Positions 11,820 to 23,910 of a stretch of 64,000 nucleotides of DNA are shown here, one piece after another. The position numbers were made by a program, and so were the translations under genes. The DNA is from Auanema rhodensis (taxonomy: Eukaryota > Nematoda > Chromadorea > Rhabditida > Rhabditidae). The stretch covers positions 14,022,131 to 14,086,130 of the forward strand of contig OZ059894.1 in the NCBI GenBank assembly GCA_964057225.1. The letters are read 5' to 3'. The stretch's first letter is position 1, and each line of letters begins with the position of its first letter. A model generated the notes under the pieces. It worked only from the letters and a program-made list of their open reading frames with translations, searched no databases and had not been told where the DNA came from.

Positions 11820-14258
11820 TTAACTATGTGCATGCGAAGTATAAACCAGGGACCTCGGTTTTAAAGATTTTCCTGACGATTCTTTGAACGGAGCGTTCTT
11901 CTGCCAGAAATCCTCTAGTCGTTTTCTACAACTCTGAAACGAATAAATATTCAACTTTTCTAACTGATTCTATTGACCTTTGAAGGAGTGTTAATAGGTG
12001 TTCCTGTTTTGGGAGTCCCCCGTAAATCTCTCATAAACTTTTCCAAAGCAAAGTTCGGCAAATTCTCAGTAGGATACCTTTGAATTTTTAATAAAAAACA
12101 ATTTTTTTATAGAATAGCATACTTTGCTTTAAAAATATTCCTCTTTCTTCTATTTGGAATTTTTCGGCATTGAGGAGTAACAGCTTCCTGGTTTGTCAAC
12201 TCAAATAATGGAACAGGAGAAGAATATCTAAATTAGCATAAAGCTTGGCAAGAACATCATAGAACTTACTTCATTCTCTTTGCTCGAGGAGATTTAACTG
12301 GCGTTTTCACTGGTGTTTTTACAGGGGTTTTCACTGGAGTTCTTACAGGAGTTCTCACTGGGGTTTTAACAGGAGATTTCATCGAATTGGCTTGGTTATA
12401 AATATCTTTACTCTTCACAGGAGTCCCAATCATTTTTCTAGGGGATGTATAAGAACGTGTTATAGGCCTATCGTGCAAGGTGATATTCTCATACAGAGGG
12501 AACTCATTTCGTAAATTTTGCTCTTCTTTTTCGCTCTCAATTTTTCTATGAGACCAAATACGAATACAGTTTTCATCCATTGTAGCAATGTTACTAGAAT
12601 ACAAATTACTTTTTGTGGGAAATAGAAGCTTGAACGTACTTTCCTCCACAACTCCATGAAACCGAAGTGACTTCTGTTGCATGTCCAGACAGTGAATGTG
12701 TCATTGGATGTTCAACGGCATAAGATTGAGGAGTTATTGAACCATTGTAACAATGGAAATCCTAAGCTTAATCATTAAAAAACAAAACAAAAAATATTAT
12801 CAAAACCTGTAAGGACCAAAGCACTGCTTTATCACTGGTAGTTCCACATAACACATGATCAGAAACAGGAGAAGCGCATAACTAAAATCAAATATTAAAT
12901 ATTGAAAAGGGAAAGAAGAAAAACCATTATATCATAAGTACCCAGTGAAGCACCTTTCAATGCACGAACTTCAAAAATAATATTAGGAATGCATAACGTT
13001 GAAACAACTTGCCTGGTTCAACATTACTTGTATTTACAGCATATTCATATACAATATTGTTAGTTACAGCAGCAAACAAAGACGAACCATATCTATCAAG
13101 AGTTAAACTACAAATTCCTAAAAAAATTACAATACATTGTTGTCACATGAATTTTTACAACTTACCAACTTGACGCTTAGAGGGATGACAAGTAGGAACG
13201 TTTAAAGTTCTTAAAAGATGACCTTCATCATTAACAGGCATTTTTCTGGTGTCCCAGACACGTAAACCACTAAATTAACAGATCAAGAAGTTAATTAAAG
13301 AAGACAAAACTAAAAATTGAAAATGAGAATAGAACTAACCTCTTTGAAAAATCAGACCCGGACACAATTTCGTAATCATTCAGATATAAAACGCTCACAA
13401 CTTTCGGCGGATCAACTTTTGGTCGTGTTTTTCTTTGTATTGTAGGGAAAACTAAAATTAGATCTCTTTATATTGACATTATATATTTGAAAGAAATACC
13501 TTTCAATAAATGACAATTAGAGAACGTCTTCACTGATCGGGTATACATGAGCCCACTTCTTTTTTCTTTATTAGTACTTTTCATTCTGGTATCCCAAATA
13601 CGGATTTGTCCATCTCTTCCACCAGTTGCAAACACGTCTTTAATACGGATTTATTACAGTATGCCAGTGGTCACATACTTGAACTATCAGGGGCAAATGC
13701 AGCTGATCGTACAGTTGCGTCATGGCCAGAAAACAGAGTAACTTTAGGTTGACGGTAATTGACATCCCAAAGCCTGAAGATTAAATATTACACATAAAAT
13801 GAAACATGGAATATACCTAATATTTGAATCACCAGAAACTGACAAAACTTGACCGGGAACACCAGGAACACCATTTATATCCATTACTACTCCTTTGTGA
13901 GCAAGAAAGCCTAAAGATAGGCATGACCAGAAAAAAAGAAGAAATAATTACTGTGGAGCAAAGATCCTTCAACATCAACTGACGGATCTTCATTGCAGGA
14001 TGAAACATCGAATAAAGCTATCGAACCATTATTTCCTCCCAAATATAATAAACTATCAGAATTTACACAAAATTTGCAGACGACCCAGTCGTCCTGAAAA
14101 AAAATTATGTAGATGAGAACAATTTCAAGGATAACTGATAAACATACAGTGTCTCCATCACAATTTGGAATTGTTATAGTTCCTTTAGAACTGAAAGAAT
14201 TGATGAAACTATCCGGCGCCCTATGACGAACACTCGGTTTGGAAAACCATGTATTCAT
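11820..14258 (-). CDS. cdt-2: Cdt2/DTL-like WD40 protein (CRL4 substrate receptor)
   Basis: Cdt2 is the WD40 substrate receptor of the CUL4-DDB1 ubiquitin ligase, which destroys Cdt1 and other PCNA-bound proteins in S phase. Start at 14258 (MNTWFSKPSVRHRAP). WD units include ALFDV, LAHKGVVMDI...VSGDSNI, LWDVNYRQPK, GHDATVRSAAF, FATGGRDGQIRIWDTR, a GLRVWDTRKMP unit, SPVSDHVLCGTTSDKAVLW, and HATEVTSVSWSCGG joined by a 46-nt intron to IATMDENCIRIWS. The order, the GGRDG-WDTR signature and the PVSDH segment fit Cdt2 better than generic WD40 proteins. After the propeller comes a tandem TPVK/TPVR tract (12293-12376), then exons reading NLPNFALEKFMRDLRG and SCRKRLEDFWQKN. The last resembles the degenerate C-terminal PCNA-binding motif of vertebrate Cdt2. 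It shares a 253-bp head-to-head promoter with importin-alpha. Alternative: another WD40 protein of unknown role. Confidence 0.75.
12293..12376 (-). repeat. In-frame 12-bp tandem repeat encoding TPVK/TPVR
   Basis: Seven 12-nt units on the minus strand encode one SPVK, two TPVR and four TPVK, followed by SPRAK. Each unit matches the S/T-P-x-K/R proline-directed kinase consensus. The synonymous third positions differ between units, so the peptide repeat is not just recent slippage. Confidence 0.9.
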
Positions 14259-14511
14259 TTCTTTCTGAATTGTAACACATTTCTAATTTGAATAAAATGG
14301 ATAAAACTAATGGAAAGTGAGATATTTTAGTGATTAGCATAAACTTTTTAAAACTTTTTATTATCCGCCAATAAGTTGTAGAAAGTATACTGTATCAACT
14401 ATACTAACATTAGAGCGCAGTTCTATGCTATTCGATATGATATTAATATAGCCCTGTTGATATATAGTCTTCCTCATATTGTTGTAAGCCTAAGTTATTA
14501 CCTTGTTAAAA
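14259..14511. promoter_or_regulatory. Bidirectional promoter between Cdt2-like and importin-alpha genes
   Basis: Only 253 bp separate the two divergent start codons. Both proteins are expected in dividing or germline cells, so a shared promoter is plausible; no specific factor site was recognised. Confidence 0.5.
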
Positions 14512-16638
14512 ATGGAACTTTCGGAAGAAAGGCATAGAAATATGCATAAAAATACCAGTAAGTTTACTTTATATATTATTTTTTATTGGAAATGATTCAG
14601 GTGCTTTTACTGGAGGATGTAAAAAAAGAAGAGAAATAGCTGTACAAATTAGAAAAAAGAAAAGAGATGATATCTTGGATGATAAACGTAAAATTAATAT
14701 GGAGCATGTAAGAATATTCTTCTAAAAGTTATTTTTATCTTAATATGCATTGCTCAGTGTTCTTCTTTCGATAATATTTCGGTAGAAGATAGACAAAAGT
14801 TATTCAAAGGAACTAAAGAAGAAGTTGCTATTTTACTCAATTCTTATAGAGATAATCTATCAGGAGGTTTTGTTTTATTTCTTAACGTTCTTCATAATTT
14901 TTTATATTGAAGACATTCCTTCAATTCTTGAACAGCTTCAATCAGCTAGAATTCTTGCCAGAATTTGTGAAATCGCTGTTAGTTGTGATGATGGGTGTGC
15001 CTCACTTGGAAAATCGTAAACGATGTTCAAGTAAAAAGAGAAAAAAAAAATTATATTGTAGATTGCTTGTATCTATATATAATCCAAATCCTCAGGAACG
15101 TAAAAATTTAACTTCATTAACCATGGGCATGCGTATCATTAATCAGGGAATGAGGTAATTAATTTTTATTTAGCCTCACTTTAATAACCTGTTTTAGAAT
15201 GCCATGTAAAAACGTTGTTGATGCTATTGAATTGTTACAATCGATTTCCCTATTTGTTGAGCTTGGTTATGTGTACAGAAACATTTTTTTCATTGAAGAT
15301 ATTATGGATTCTTCATTTATGCTTTATTCTCAGTAAGGCTAAATATTCATATAATTTTTATCTCATTCTTAATTAGATATGCAACTGATAATCAGGTTTC
15401 GGAAAGTTTTATATGGTTGTTATCTTTGTTATGTCGTGACTTAGATCGATACCCCCCTCCTCCGGAAAAAGTTTTTTTTTCTCTTCAAAGGAATATTTGA
15501 AAATACTGTTTCAGTTGAAATCATACTTAGGAATATTACGAGAAGGCATACACTCAGAAAATTTAGATTTTAAAATGGGATCTTTAAAAATCCTTGCTGT
15601 TATTGCCTCAGGAGGAGACTTTTATACTGATGTAAATATAGGCTTTTTTTTCAGTTTAATTATATTTACTAAATTTTTAGGAAATGGAACAATATGGTAT
15701 AACTGAAGATATCCTTAACATGGTTTCTGTTGAAAATAATGACTTCATGGTTCCTATTGTTTCAATTTTGTGTAGCATAGAAGAAGCTAGGGAAGAAATT
15801 CATGCTGGTTATTATTTTCTATCCCATTTGAGTTATTTTTTTTGGATTTAGAAATATGGAGACGGGGGTTATTGAAAACTCTTATTAGTTGCATGTCATC
15901 AAACTTAATGGCAAAAGAGATTTGTTATATATTGTACAGTCTTTGTGAACAAAAACAAGAAGATGCTGCTAGGGTTTGTTGGAGTATACGTTTTCAAATT
16001 CCATAAAAACAATTTTAGGATGTTATTGAATGTGGAGCTCTTCTAAATATACCTGCAATTCTTGAGAAAATGGATTATCACACCAGACGTGAGGTACCTT
16101 TGTTATTCGAAATTCTATAAAATCTGATAAATCTGTTTACAGGCTGTTTACTTCATTTCTAGCCTTCTATTATCTACCAGATCAGATATTCATGATCAAA
16201 TAATTAATTCGAATATTCTGCGACATCTTTCTGATTTATTGACTGTAATGGACTCTGATGTAATTCAAAATGACGACTTCATGTCATCTATTCTTTCTTT
16301 TTTTTTAGTTTCTTGAAGAACTCTTAACTATATTTGACGTAATGTTACAACATGGACAACGGATAACAAGTGAAAAACGCTGTTTGTGCGAATTAAAATT
16401 ATCTTACACTAGTTGTGCTTATAGTGGCCGAAAATCCAGTTGCTGTCGCTTTTGAGGAATTCGGGGGGCGTGCTCGTTTAGATTACCTGGTACAGTGTGA
16501 AATTGGTGGCGTGTCCAGCAAAGCGCAGTATTTAATAGAAGAGTAAGTTGCATTTATCACATTTTTGTGGTTTTTCCAATTTATTGTTGTATTTTAAGAT
16601 TTCTCGAAGTTAATGATGAACAACTTTATCTTATGTGA
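14512..16638 (+). CDS. Importin-alpha (karyopherin alpha), divergent
   Basis: Adaptor that binds nuclear localisation signals through armadillo repeats and importin-beta through an N-terminal IBB domain. The IBB is visible near residues 20-50 (KKRREIAVQIRKKKRDD). ARM repeats follow, for example SFIWLLSLLCRDLDRYPPPPE, which matches the conserved W-x-LSN-CRG-x-PPP motif, and RREAVYFISSLL. The C-terminus reads AENPVAVAFEEFGGRARLDYL...SSKAQYLIEEFLE, the usual final ARM and acidic tail helix. The sequence is far from typical somatic importin-alpha: several ARM repeats lack the W/N ladder, as in fast-evolving germline-type nematode IMA proteins. About 13 exons, mostly with 40-50 nt introns. One 43-nt intron around 16380-16424 is inferred to join EKRL to AENPVA. 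The reading frame around 14930-15060 is less well conserved. Confidence 0.82.
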
Positions 16639-17567
16639 TTTATAAAAATGGTGAAATGCCATGTTGGCCATTAATGCAACTCATGAATATGTACCCTGGC
16701 GGTATTTCTAAAAACTTTTTCTGCATAATTGTCTTTGAAATCTTACTTTACTAATTCACACTTCTATTATTATATGTTTACTACTATTTTAACTTTTTTT
16801 TCTCTAAGCGTTGCATATATTCATAGTATTCTGGTCCCGTGCAAAGCATCTCAAAAACTAGTTATCGTTTATTTGGAAAAAAATTGTTTTTCTTTATACT
16901 TTGACGAAAAAAGTAATGTTTAAATACTGTCCTTCTGTTCCAATTCAATATAAAATTGTTTCCATTCAGTTAAGAATAAGTGAAATATACAGAACACATA
17001 ATATCGAACCAACAATGTAGTGTTTACTCACTGATTTGAAAGAAAACAAGATAATTGTGATGTTCATCTCTAAATTAAGAGGGCTTTAATATTTTTAGCC
17101 GGCTTTTCTAAAATTGTCTGTAAAAATATAATAGTTGTGTCTCTTATAACGCTGGTTCCTCTCCAATTTATCTTGGCGCTTTCTATTTACTCTTCTTGAG
17201 AAATCAAACATGAGGCAGACAAGTTAGTTAAGTTGAACGAGTCTAAACTTGCTTCATGTTTCTAGATTCGTTAAGGTGAAGTTCTCTCAATGACATGTGA
17301 TTCAGTTACGTGAAAAGGCATTGCGATATCATTGAAAGTTTGTAGACATCGACATACTGTTGTAGAAAAAATTGATTCTGACATTTTCGAAGATGGTCTA
17401 TTCCATCGGTTTATTAAATTTTGATTTTGTGAACCCTATAGTTTATGATATTATGTGAAAATATGTATTCTATGTCTTGTTAATGATAAGCCAGTGTAGT
17501 GATTACAAGTCAGTTTTCTTTTTCCTAGGTCGTTGATAACACATTTGACTTTTGATTTGAGTGCAAG
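16639..17567. other. Intergenic between importin-alpha and UGT genes
   Basis: No convincing exon, RNA gene or repeat. Same-strand genes flank it; the 929-bp spacing is too long to suggest a tight nematode operon. Confidence 0.55.
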
Positions 17568-19838
17568 ATGATTATTCGTCTACTACTAGTAACATCATTG
17601 TTTTGTTGCGGTAAGTTCTTCTTTAAGCTTCAAGTTTCAAACTTTTTATATTTCTTTTCAGTCTCAAACGATGCATACAAAATTCTTATGGTGAGTCCTC
17701 TTTTTGGACATTCACATGCTAAGTTCTTGGGTATATTAGCCGATAAGTTAACTGATGCTGGACACAATGTTGTAAGTTTTTAATTTTTGTTTCAAAATTC
17801 AATACAAAAAATTGTTTTTAGACAGTACTCGTACCAGTTCTAGATAAAGATTTAGAAAATAAAAAAGTACATAAAACTACTAAAGATATTAGAAAAATTC
17901 CTGTAACTGAAAATGTTTTACAATATGAGCATTCACTTAAAAATGTGATGAATAAAGATCTTTGGACTATTAAAGCAGATGCTTCCGCTTTAGTTAAGGT
18001 ATTTCCCGGATATTCTCAGGCTTAGTCTGTCTATTTAATGTTTTAAGGTCGCCGAAAACATGTCGCACTTGTTTGAAGCACTTTGCGAAGGTTTGTACAT
18101 TCTTTTCTATTCTATTGAATTACGGTTCAAAATGTGACTTTTGCGATCATATCGTCTACGTGATAATATTCGAAAAGTTGGCAAAGGCCAAAGATTACAG
18201 TGAAATTGTTTGTTTTAAGAAAGTACTTTACAGATCTTGCAACAAATGAAACTTTACTAACTGAACTTCGTAATGAAAAGTATGATATTGGACTTGCTGA
18301 ACCTTTCTATTTCTGTGCATTTGGTAAAATTTTCTATAAAGAAAACCAAAAATATCATATTCTTTAAGGAATTTTTGAAACCCTCGGTTTACCAGTTACA
18401 TTAGCAGCTGAATCTAATGTTCAAATGGATTATGTATCAAGATACATTGGTATTGATTTTATTATTTTATAATGGAAAAACAAATTATATTCTTAGGAGA
18501 ACCATTAGCTCCCAGTTACGTTCCTGGAACTCTAAATCCATTTAGAGAAAATATGAGTTTTTTCCAAAGAATAGAAAATGCTTTTGGAACTGTAATGGGA
18601 ATGAACTTCTTTGATGGAGTATTAAATGCTGAAAGAAAATCATTTCTTAAAAAAGATAAAAATTTCCGATCAGTAGCTGTATGTAGATCTTTGTTCAAAA
18701 TTACAAAAAAAAAACATAATCTTCAGGATATCATCAACGACGCATCATATGTTTTCACGAATTCTAATCCATATTTGAATTTCGATCGGCCAATTGGACA
18801 TAAAACGATTGAAATTGGAGGAATTACAATCGATACACCTGAAAATGAACCAAAACTTGATGAAGTGAATTGAAAAAAAGTTGAAATTATAAAAGAAATA
18901 ATATTTATTCAGGAATGGGATAAGATATTGAGTAAAAGAAAATATAATGTTTTAGTATCATTTGGATCTGTGGCTAAAAGTTTCCAAATGCCTGAGATAT
19001 ACAAGTAAATATATCTTTATGTTAATTATGTTACTTTATTTTCTTTTTTTTTAGAAAAACTTTATTAGAAGTTTTTGAAGAAATGAAGGATGTTACTTTC
19101 ATTTGGAAATATGAAAAGCCTACTAATATTGCTGATCATCTTCCTAATGTTCATCTTTCTAATTGGATGCCACAAGTTCCTCTTCTAAATGATCCTCGTC
19201 TTAACATCTTTATCACTCATGGAGGTCTCGGAAGCACTACTGAAGTCTCATATTCAGGAAAACCAGCAATTTATGTATGTGATTCTTAGCTTTCTTGTGA
19301 TTTATATAGTTTTATTGTATTTCAGCTTCCTTTATTTGCTGATCAACCAAGAAACGCAGAGATGACTGCACGTTATGGTGGAGCTAAGAGATTAGTTAAA
19401 ACTGATTTACAAGACAAAGATTTATTAATTAAATCTATTAGAGAAATGTTAGAAGATAAAAGGTTCATTATAATATTATATATTTATAATTTATTTTATA
19501 TTATTCCATTATAGTTATACTGAGAATGCTGAGAAATTGGGTAAAATTTTGCGTAGTGTACCATTAGATCCAACTGAAACTTTCATTAAACACGTGGAAT
19601 TTGCTGGACGGTATATATATTTGAAAGTATCATCAGTAAAATAATTCTTTTCATTTTCAGTGTTGGCAGAATTCCAAACTTGAACTCTTATGCTAGAAAT
19701 TTAACATATGTTCAATATTTCTTTATAGATGTTATAGCATTTGTACTTTTATTAGTAACTCTTACTGTAGTTTTACTTGTAGCTATAGTTAAGAAAGTTT
19801 TAAAGCTTATAGTTGGTGGAAAAGCAAAAACTGATTGA
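17568..19838 (+). CDS. UDP-glycosyltransferase (UGT, GT1 family)
   Basis: Membrane-bound ER enzyme that conjugates sugars from UDP-sugar to small lipophilic compounds, as in xenobiotic and steroid detoxification. The start at 17568 gives a signal peptide (MIIRLLLVTSLFCC). The mature N-terminus has YKILMVSPLFGHSHAKFLG, the expected first Rossmann strand. The donor-binding signature is intact: NWMPQVPLLNDPRLNIFITHGG, then STTEVSYSGKPAIYLPLF and ADQPRNAEM across a short intron. The usual upstream LVSFGSVAKS is present. The C-terminus carries one transmembrane helix (VIAFVLLLVTLTVVLLVAIV) and a short basic tail, giving normal type I topology. About 11 exons with introns of 45-60 nt, except 150 nt near 18091-18232. 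Length and motifs look complete, so it is probably functional. UGTs are a large family and the paralogue cannot be named. Confidence 0.95.
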
Positions 19839-20409
19839 AGTACACATATGCATAATGTCTTCTATACATACGTATATGTTTTTAAAAAAAATGTAAATTA
19901 ATTATATAAAAATGAATAAATTTGTATTTTGTTTTCATCTTTTCAAAATTCAATGAAAAAAATAGAGAAAAACCAGTTTGATAGTTATATATATAACTAC
20001 ATACTATATACTATAATTAATGTTCTAGTTGACTACAATATAATACATTATTTTCTAAATTTTTAATCTGTATTTAATAACTTTTCAATAATAGATAATA
20101 TATTTTATTTTTTATAAAATATTAGAATTATAAATAAAAAGAACAATTCCATAACCGTTTATTAATTATTCGTTATAGTTTAAATCATACAATGAATAGA
20201 TGAACAGTCGTCAGATCACCAATTTGTTTTTGTTTTTTTATTTTTTTGTTTTAAATATAAGAAGATAATATTGAAAATTAACATGATTATATATCTGACA
20301 AACAAAATATAATTTTTATTTTTTTTTTCTTTCAAAATTTCAAATAAAATAATGTATAATACAAATACATCTAGCTCATATACAATCTCATTAGACTCAA
20401 ATAAGCTGT
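19839..20409. other. Convergent 3' intergenic region
   Basis: Between the ends of the UGT (+) and antistasin/Kunitz (-) genes. AT-rich, with an AATAAA signal at about 19915; nothing else recognised. Confidence 0.55.
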
Positions 20410-21145
20410 TTAGATGATTCCTCTCTTTCTTTGCTCTTCGATTGAGTAACAGTATAATTCACATTCCTTAAATTTAATTTGTAAATTTTAATTATAAATT
20501 CAACAAAAAAATTTAAATGTGAAGCTTGATTTGACTTACTAACCTGCTTAGTACGTGGAGATCTCCAGAGGTTAAAGTCCAATTCTGGGCAATATGGGAA
20601 GATGTATGGCTCGCATTGATCAGTGTTTGAGAATCTGTTGACCTATAAGTTGTAAAAAGTTTTTAAAACATCATGCTTATCTTCATCATCATATGATATC
20701 AAACAAGGAAGTTTGATTAAAAATAATAAAATTATCAATTTACCCTTCGGAACCATCTATGAACTTTTTGAGCTGGATCACGACTGTTCAAAGTTACATT
20801 AGGGCATCCATTAACAATGAGATCATGCCATAAGATGAATGGCATTGGGTCACATCCTCTAGCTGGTGATCCGATTGGGCAAGCACATAACTATAAATAG
20901 AATATATTATTATTATTATTATTATTTATATCATAATTAACTGATTCTTGATTCACAAATCACGTCATTGTTTGTGTTACGAATTGTAAAGTTAAGATTG
21001 TAGCCGTTGATATTTTGATTGTACAAGCCACCACAATGTTGACTTAATTTTTTTTCAAAACGAAACTAATACGATTATGTTTGCACTTATCCCTCAATCA
21101 GTTTTGAGTTAAGCTTTTGATTCTTTTTTCATATCAAAATGAAAC

Positions 21146-21193
<48 letters not shown>

Positions 21194-22418
21194 GGAGATA
21201 GATACCAGAGGAAATGCAACAAAATTTTCTTCATGAAATCATCTTCAGCATCTTGTTTCGTTATCTTTTAGTGATGTTTCCACATTGGGCCTCTATTCAT
21301 TTAACAAAAGAATAGATTTTGAGATTTAAGTGGCTAGCGCAAAACAGGTCAGATAGCCAACCTATGATCAGCGCTTAGCCCGCCATATATGAATGCATGC
21401 CCTGAAGGTATAATAGAAACGAATATCTAGAATTGTAGAAATTTCTTCAAATATCTTTTCAATATTCTAAGCCTTATCTCTATTTCAAGGTGACATGAAG
21501 GAACTGGACAAAAAGCTAAATACAGATTTGGTTGCCGATGCTTTACGACTCGTATCATTTGATGAGATGAATGATTTTATCTTATTGACATCATCAGCAT
21601 TTGGAATCAAAAATTCTTAATCTTGCTTAAAGAAAAGCAAAGAATGCTTTATCTTCTTAAATCTACTTTGTAGTTGGTTAAAAATATTTTTTTGTTGAAA
21701 ATATCTTCGATTAATTAACGAAAGCGATAATCTGATGACTGGTGATCATGATATAATGATTCAGGAAAAAAGGTATAAGACACACTTATCGCATCAAATT
21801 TTCTTCAGGAGTTTCGGAATCATTTTCATCCTCTATAATAATTGTCCCGTTTTTTTGTCTTCGTTTATGATCATCTTTATCAAATTCTCACGACAAATTT
21901 CTCTCATTAACACACAATAATTGGGGTCATGTTTCAGGTAAATTAGCGAAAAAACGCGACCCGAACGAGGTCGGTGGGCTGGGATATTTATCAGCAAATG
22001 AATGGATAAGCTGTTCGTTAATCACTAGTTTTTTGGAGCAATGATCGGTTTTCTTTAACTTGTAGATATCATTCTAACTATATGTTTGAAATAAAAACAA
22101 TTCAAATTCAACATAAATATTCAACAAATCTTACTTGGCATCCATTTCTTTCTGTGACTACAGCGCAGTCTAATCCTGTGCAAAGCATAGGAGGACAGTT
22201 GTCAACAATTAATTTTCCCAAATCTGCGATGACTGATGACTGGCTGTCTGAAAAAGGAAGCCAAGGATTAGTGTTTTATCATATCAAAACAACATTTCAT
22301 TATTTCATATATTAGAGCATTAATTATATATTGAAAAGAACTTACGAGATCTTTGCGAATATACGCAGACAACAGCGCAAACGGCCAGAAAAACGGCCGA
22401 AACCAGTTGATGTCTCAT
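20410..22418 (-). CDS. Small secreted antistasin-like plus Kunitz-like Cys-rich protein
   Basis: Probable secreted protease-inhibitor-like protein. Five exons on the minus strand: 22346-22418, 22135-22247, about 20756-20890, about 20548-20643, and a last one ending at 20410. The start gives a signal peptide (MRHQLVSAVFLAVCAVVCVYS). Next is an antistasin-like cluster (CPPMLCTGLDC...NGCQLCACP). Then comes a domain with HRWFRR, CEPYIFPYC and a terminal ECELYC. The last three spacings (C-x7-C, then C-x16-C-x3-C) resemble the Kunitz fold, where the fourth gap is usually about 12; this domain is therefore only Kunitz-like. The P1 region is not obvious, so inhibition is not proven. The ATG lies directly after TTTTTGTAG, a likely trans-splice acceptor. 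Intron 2 is 1.24 kb, while the other introns are short. Confidence 0.72.
20891..22134 (-). other. Long intron 2 of the antistasin/Kunitz gene
   Basis: A 1.24-kb intron in a gene whose other introns are about 50-130 nt. It contains a GA microsatellite (21146-21190) and a more GC-rich patch around 21950-22000. No nested gene was recognised. Confidence 0.65.
21146..21190. repeat. (GA)n microsatellite
   Basis: GA repeat with one interruption inside the long intron of the antistasin/Kunitz gene. Confidence 0.93.
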
Positions 22419-22885
22419 CTACAAAAACCTAATTAAATATTTTCATAAGTATTACATGATAATACTGAAGAGTTCCAAGTTTTAAAATTAATTTCAATTA
22501 GTAATAATAATGTTCAAAATAACAGATAAAGCTGGATTATCACAATTAGAAGAAATAACGAACATCCTACACTATATAAGGAATTGTGCGAACTTTAAAA
22601 TTTGAAAAAACAGACGGAACCGATGTGATAGGTGTAACGTTTATGATGAAAAAAGGAACAGAAATATATTTGCAACTTGCTAATCATTCAATTAGTTTAA
22701 TGCTAATTCTATCATTTTCGCTAACAATATTTTAATCAGATTATCAATATAGCTATGTTAGCTGAAATTTACGAAAAGAAGACGATAATTGGACTTAACT
22801 ATCAGAATAAAATATGGGAATAATGAGAGAATGAGAAAGGTGGAAAGAGATAAAGAGGGAGAGTGAGAGATAAAGAGACTGTGTG

Positions 22886-22921
22886 TGAGAGAGAGAAAAA
22901 AAAAGAGAGAGAGAGAGAGAA
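22886..22921. repeat. GA-rich microsatellite
   Basis: GAGAGA runs interrupted by a short A tract. Confidence 0.85.
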
Positions 22922-23790
22922 GCTAAGAAGAAAAAGTATGAAGTGAATGTTGATGTAAGAAAAACACAACAGTTCATTGCATCAAGTTGAAGATAAATGC
23001 TTCTCCTACGTGCGTTGCTTTCACGTAAAATAGCGTGAATACGACTTTTAAATCATGGTATAGAGCATTATATGATTGAAAATGCATATAATATAGTTAA
23101 AACAAATTACATGGCATCTGTACAAGCAGATATTTTGGATAAAAACTTGAGTGACAAGTTGTTAAGCCATCATCCTTTAAGGAAAGACTATGTAACCAGC
23201 AGAATGAAGACCAAGACAAAGAAAATAGGTGGACCAAAGTGATTTCGAACCGGAATTTAGGCGTATCTGAGTCGGTAACCAGAAATTGAGATATAATTGA
23301 GGCTAATAGAGGAACTGACCAAGGTTGGATGGCTAAACAGGGCCACAATTGGATGCTGAGGATGACCAAACGTGTCACGTATCGCCTCTAAACATAACGA
23401 AGAAAAAATAGGGAGAAGAGTTTTTTATTCACTCTTCTGGTCAAAAAACTTGTCGAAACGTTTTTTTTAGACAAAATTCACCTTTTCTCTTTAAATTGAT
23501 ATCCCGACTTATCATATTAAGTCAAAACATCAATGATTGAAAATATTATAAATAATCTTTTGATGAATTGCCCCAGAGAATTAAAGGAATTTCCACGACG
23601 ATTTTTTTTTCTGAGATCTATCACAATTCCGTAGTTATTTGTGAGGTTAACTAGATCTTGTACAAAGAATAATAATTGTAATATAGTTTTTCAGACATTC
23701 CAACAAGAAATCTCATTTTCTCTCTAAAATGCAATTTTCTTACATCCTTCATTTGTACTGTACGGATTCAATTCGTTTTGTGCAATTGTT

Positions 23791-23823
23791 CCTTTTTTCT
23801 TTCTCTTTCTATTTCTCTATCTC

Positions 23824-23884
<61 letters not shown>

Positions 23885-23910
23885 TTCTCTCTCTCTCTTT
23901 CTCTTTCTAT
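23791..23910. repeat. CT microsatellite
   Basis: About 120 bases of almost pure CT with occasional TTT interruptions; it creates overlapping Ser/Leu-rich spurious frames. Confidence 0.95.

Noticed and set aside
23097-23378. 93-codon minus-strand frame
   Set aside because: Hydrophobic but with no family resemblance, signal peptide pattern or splice partners; probably chance.
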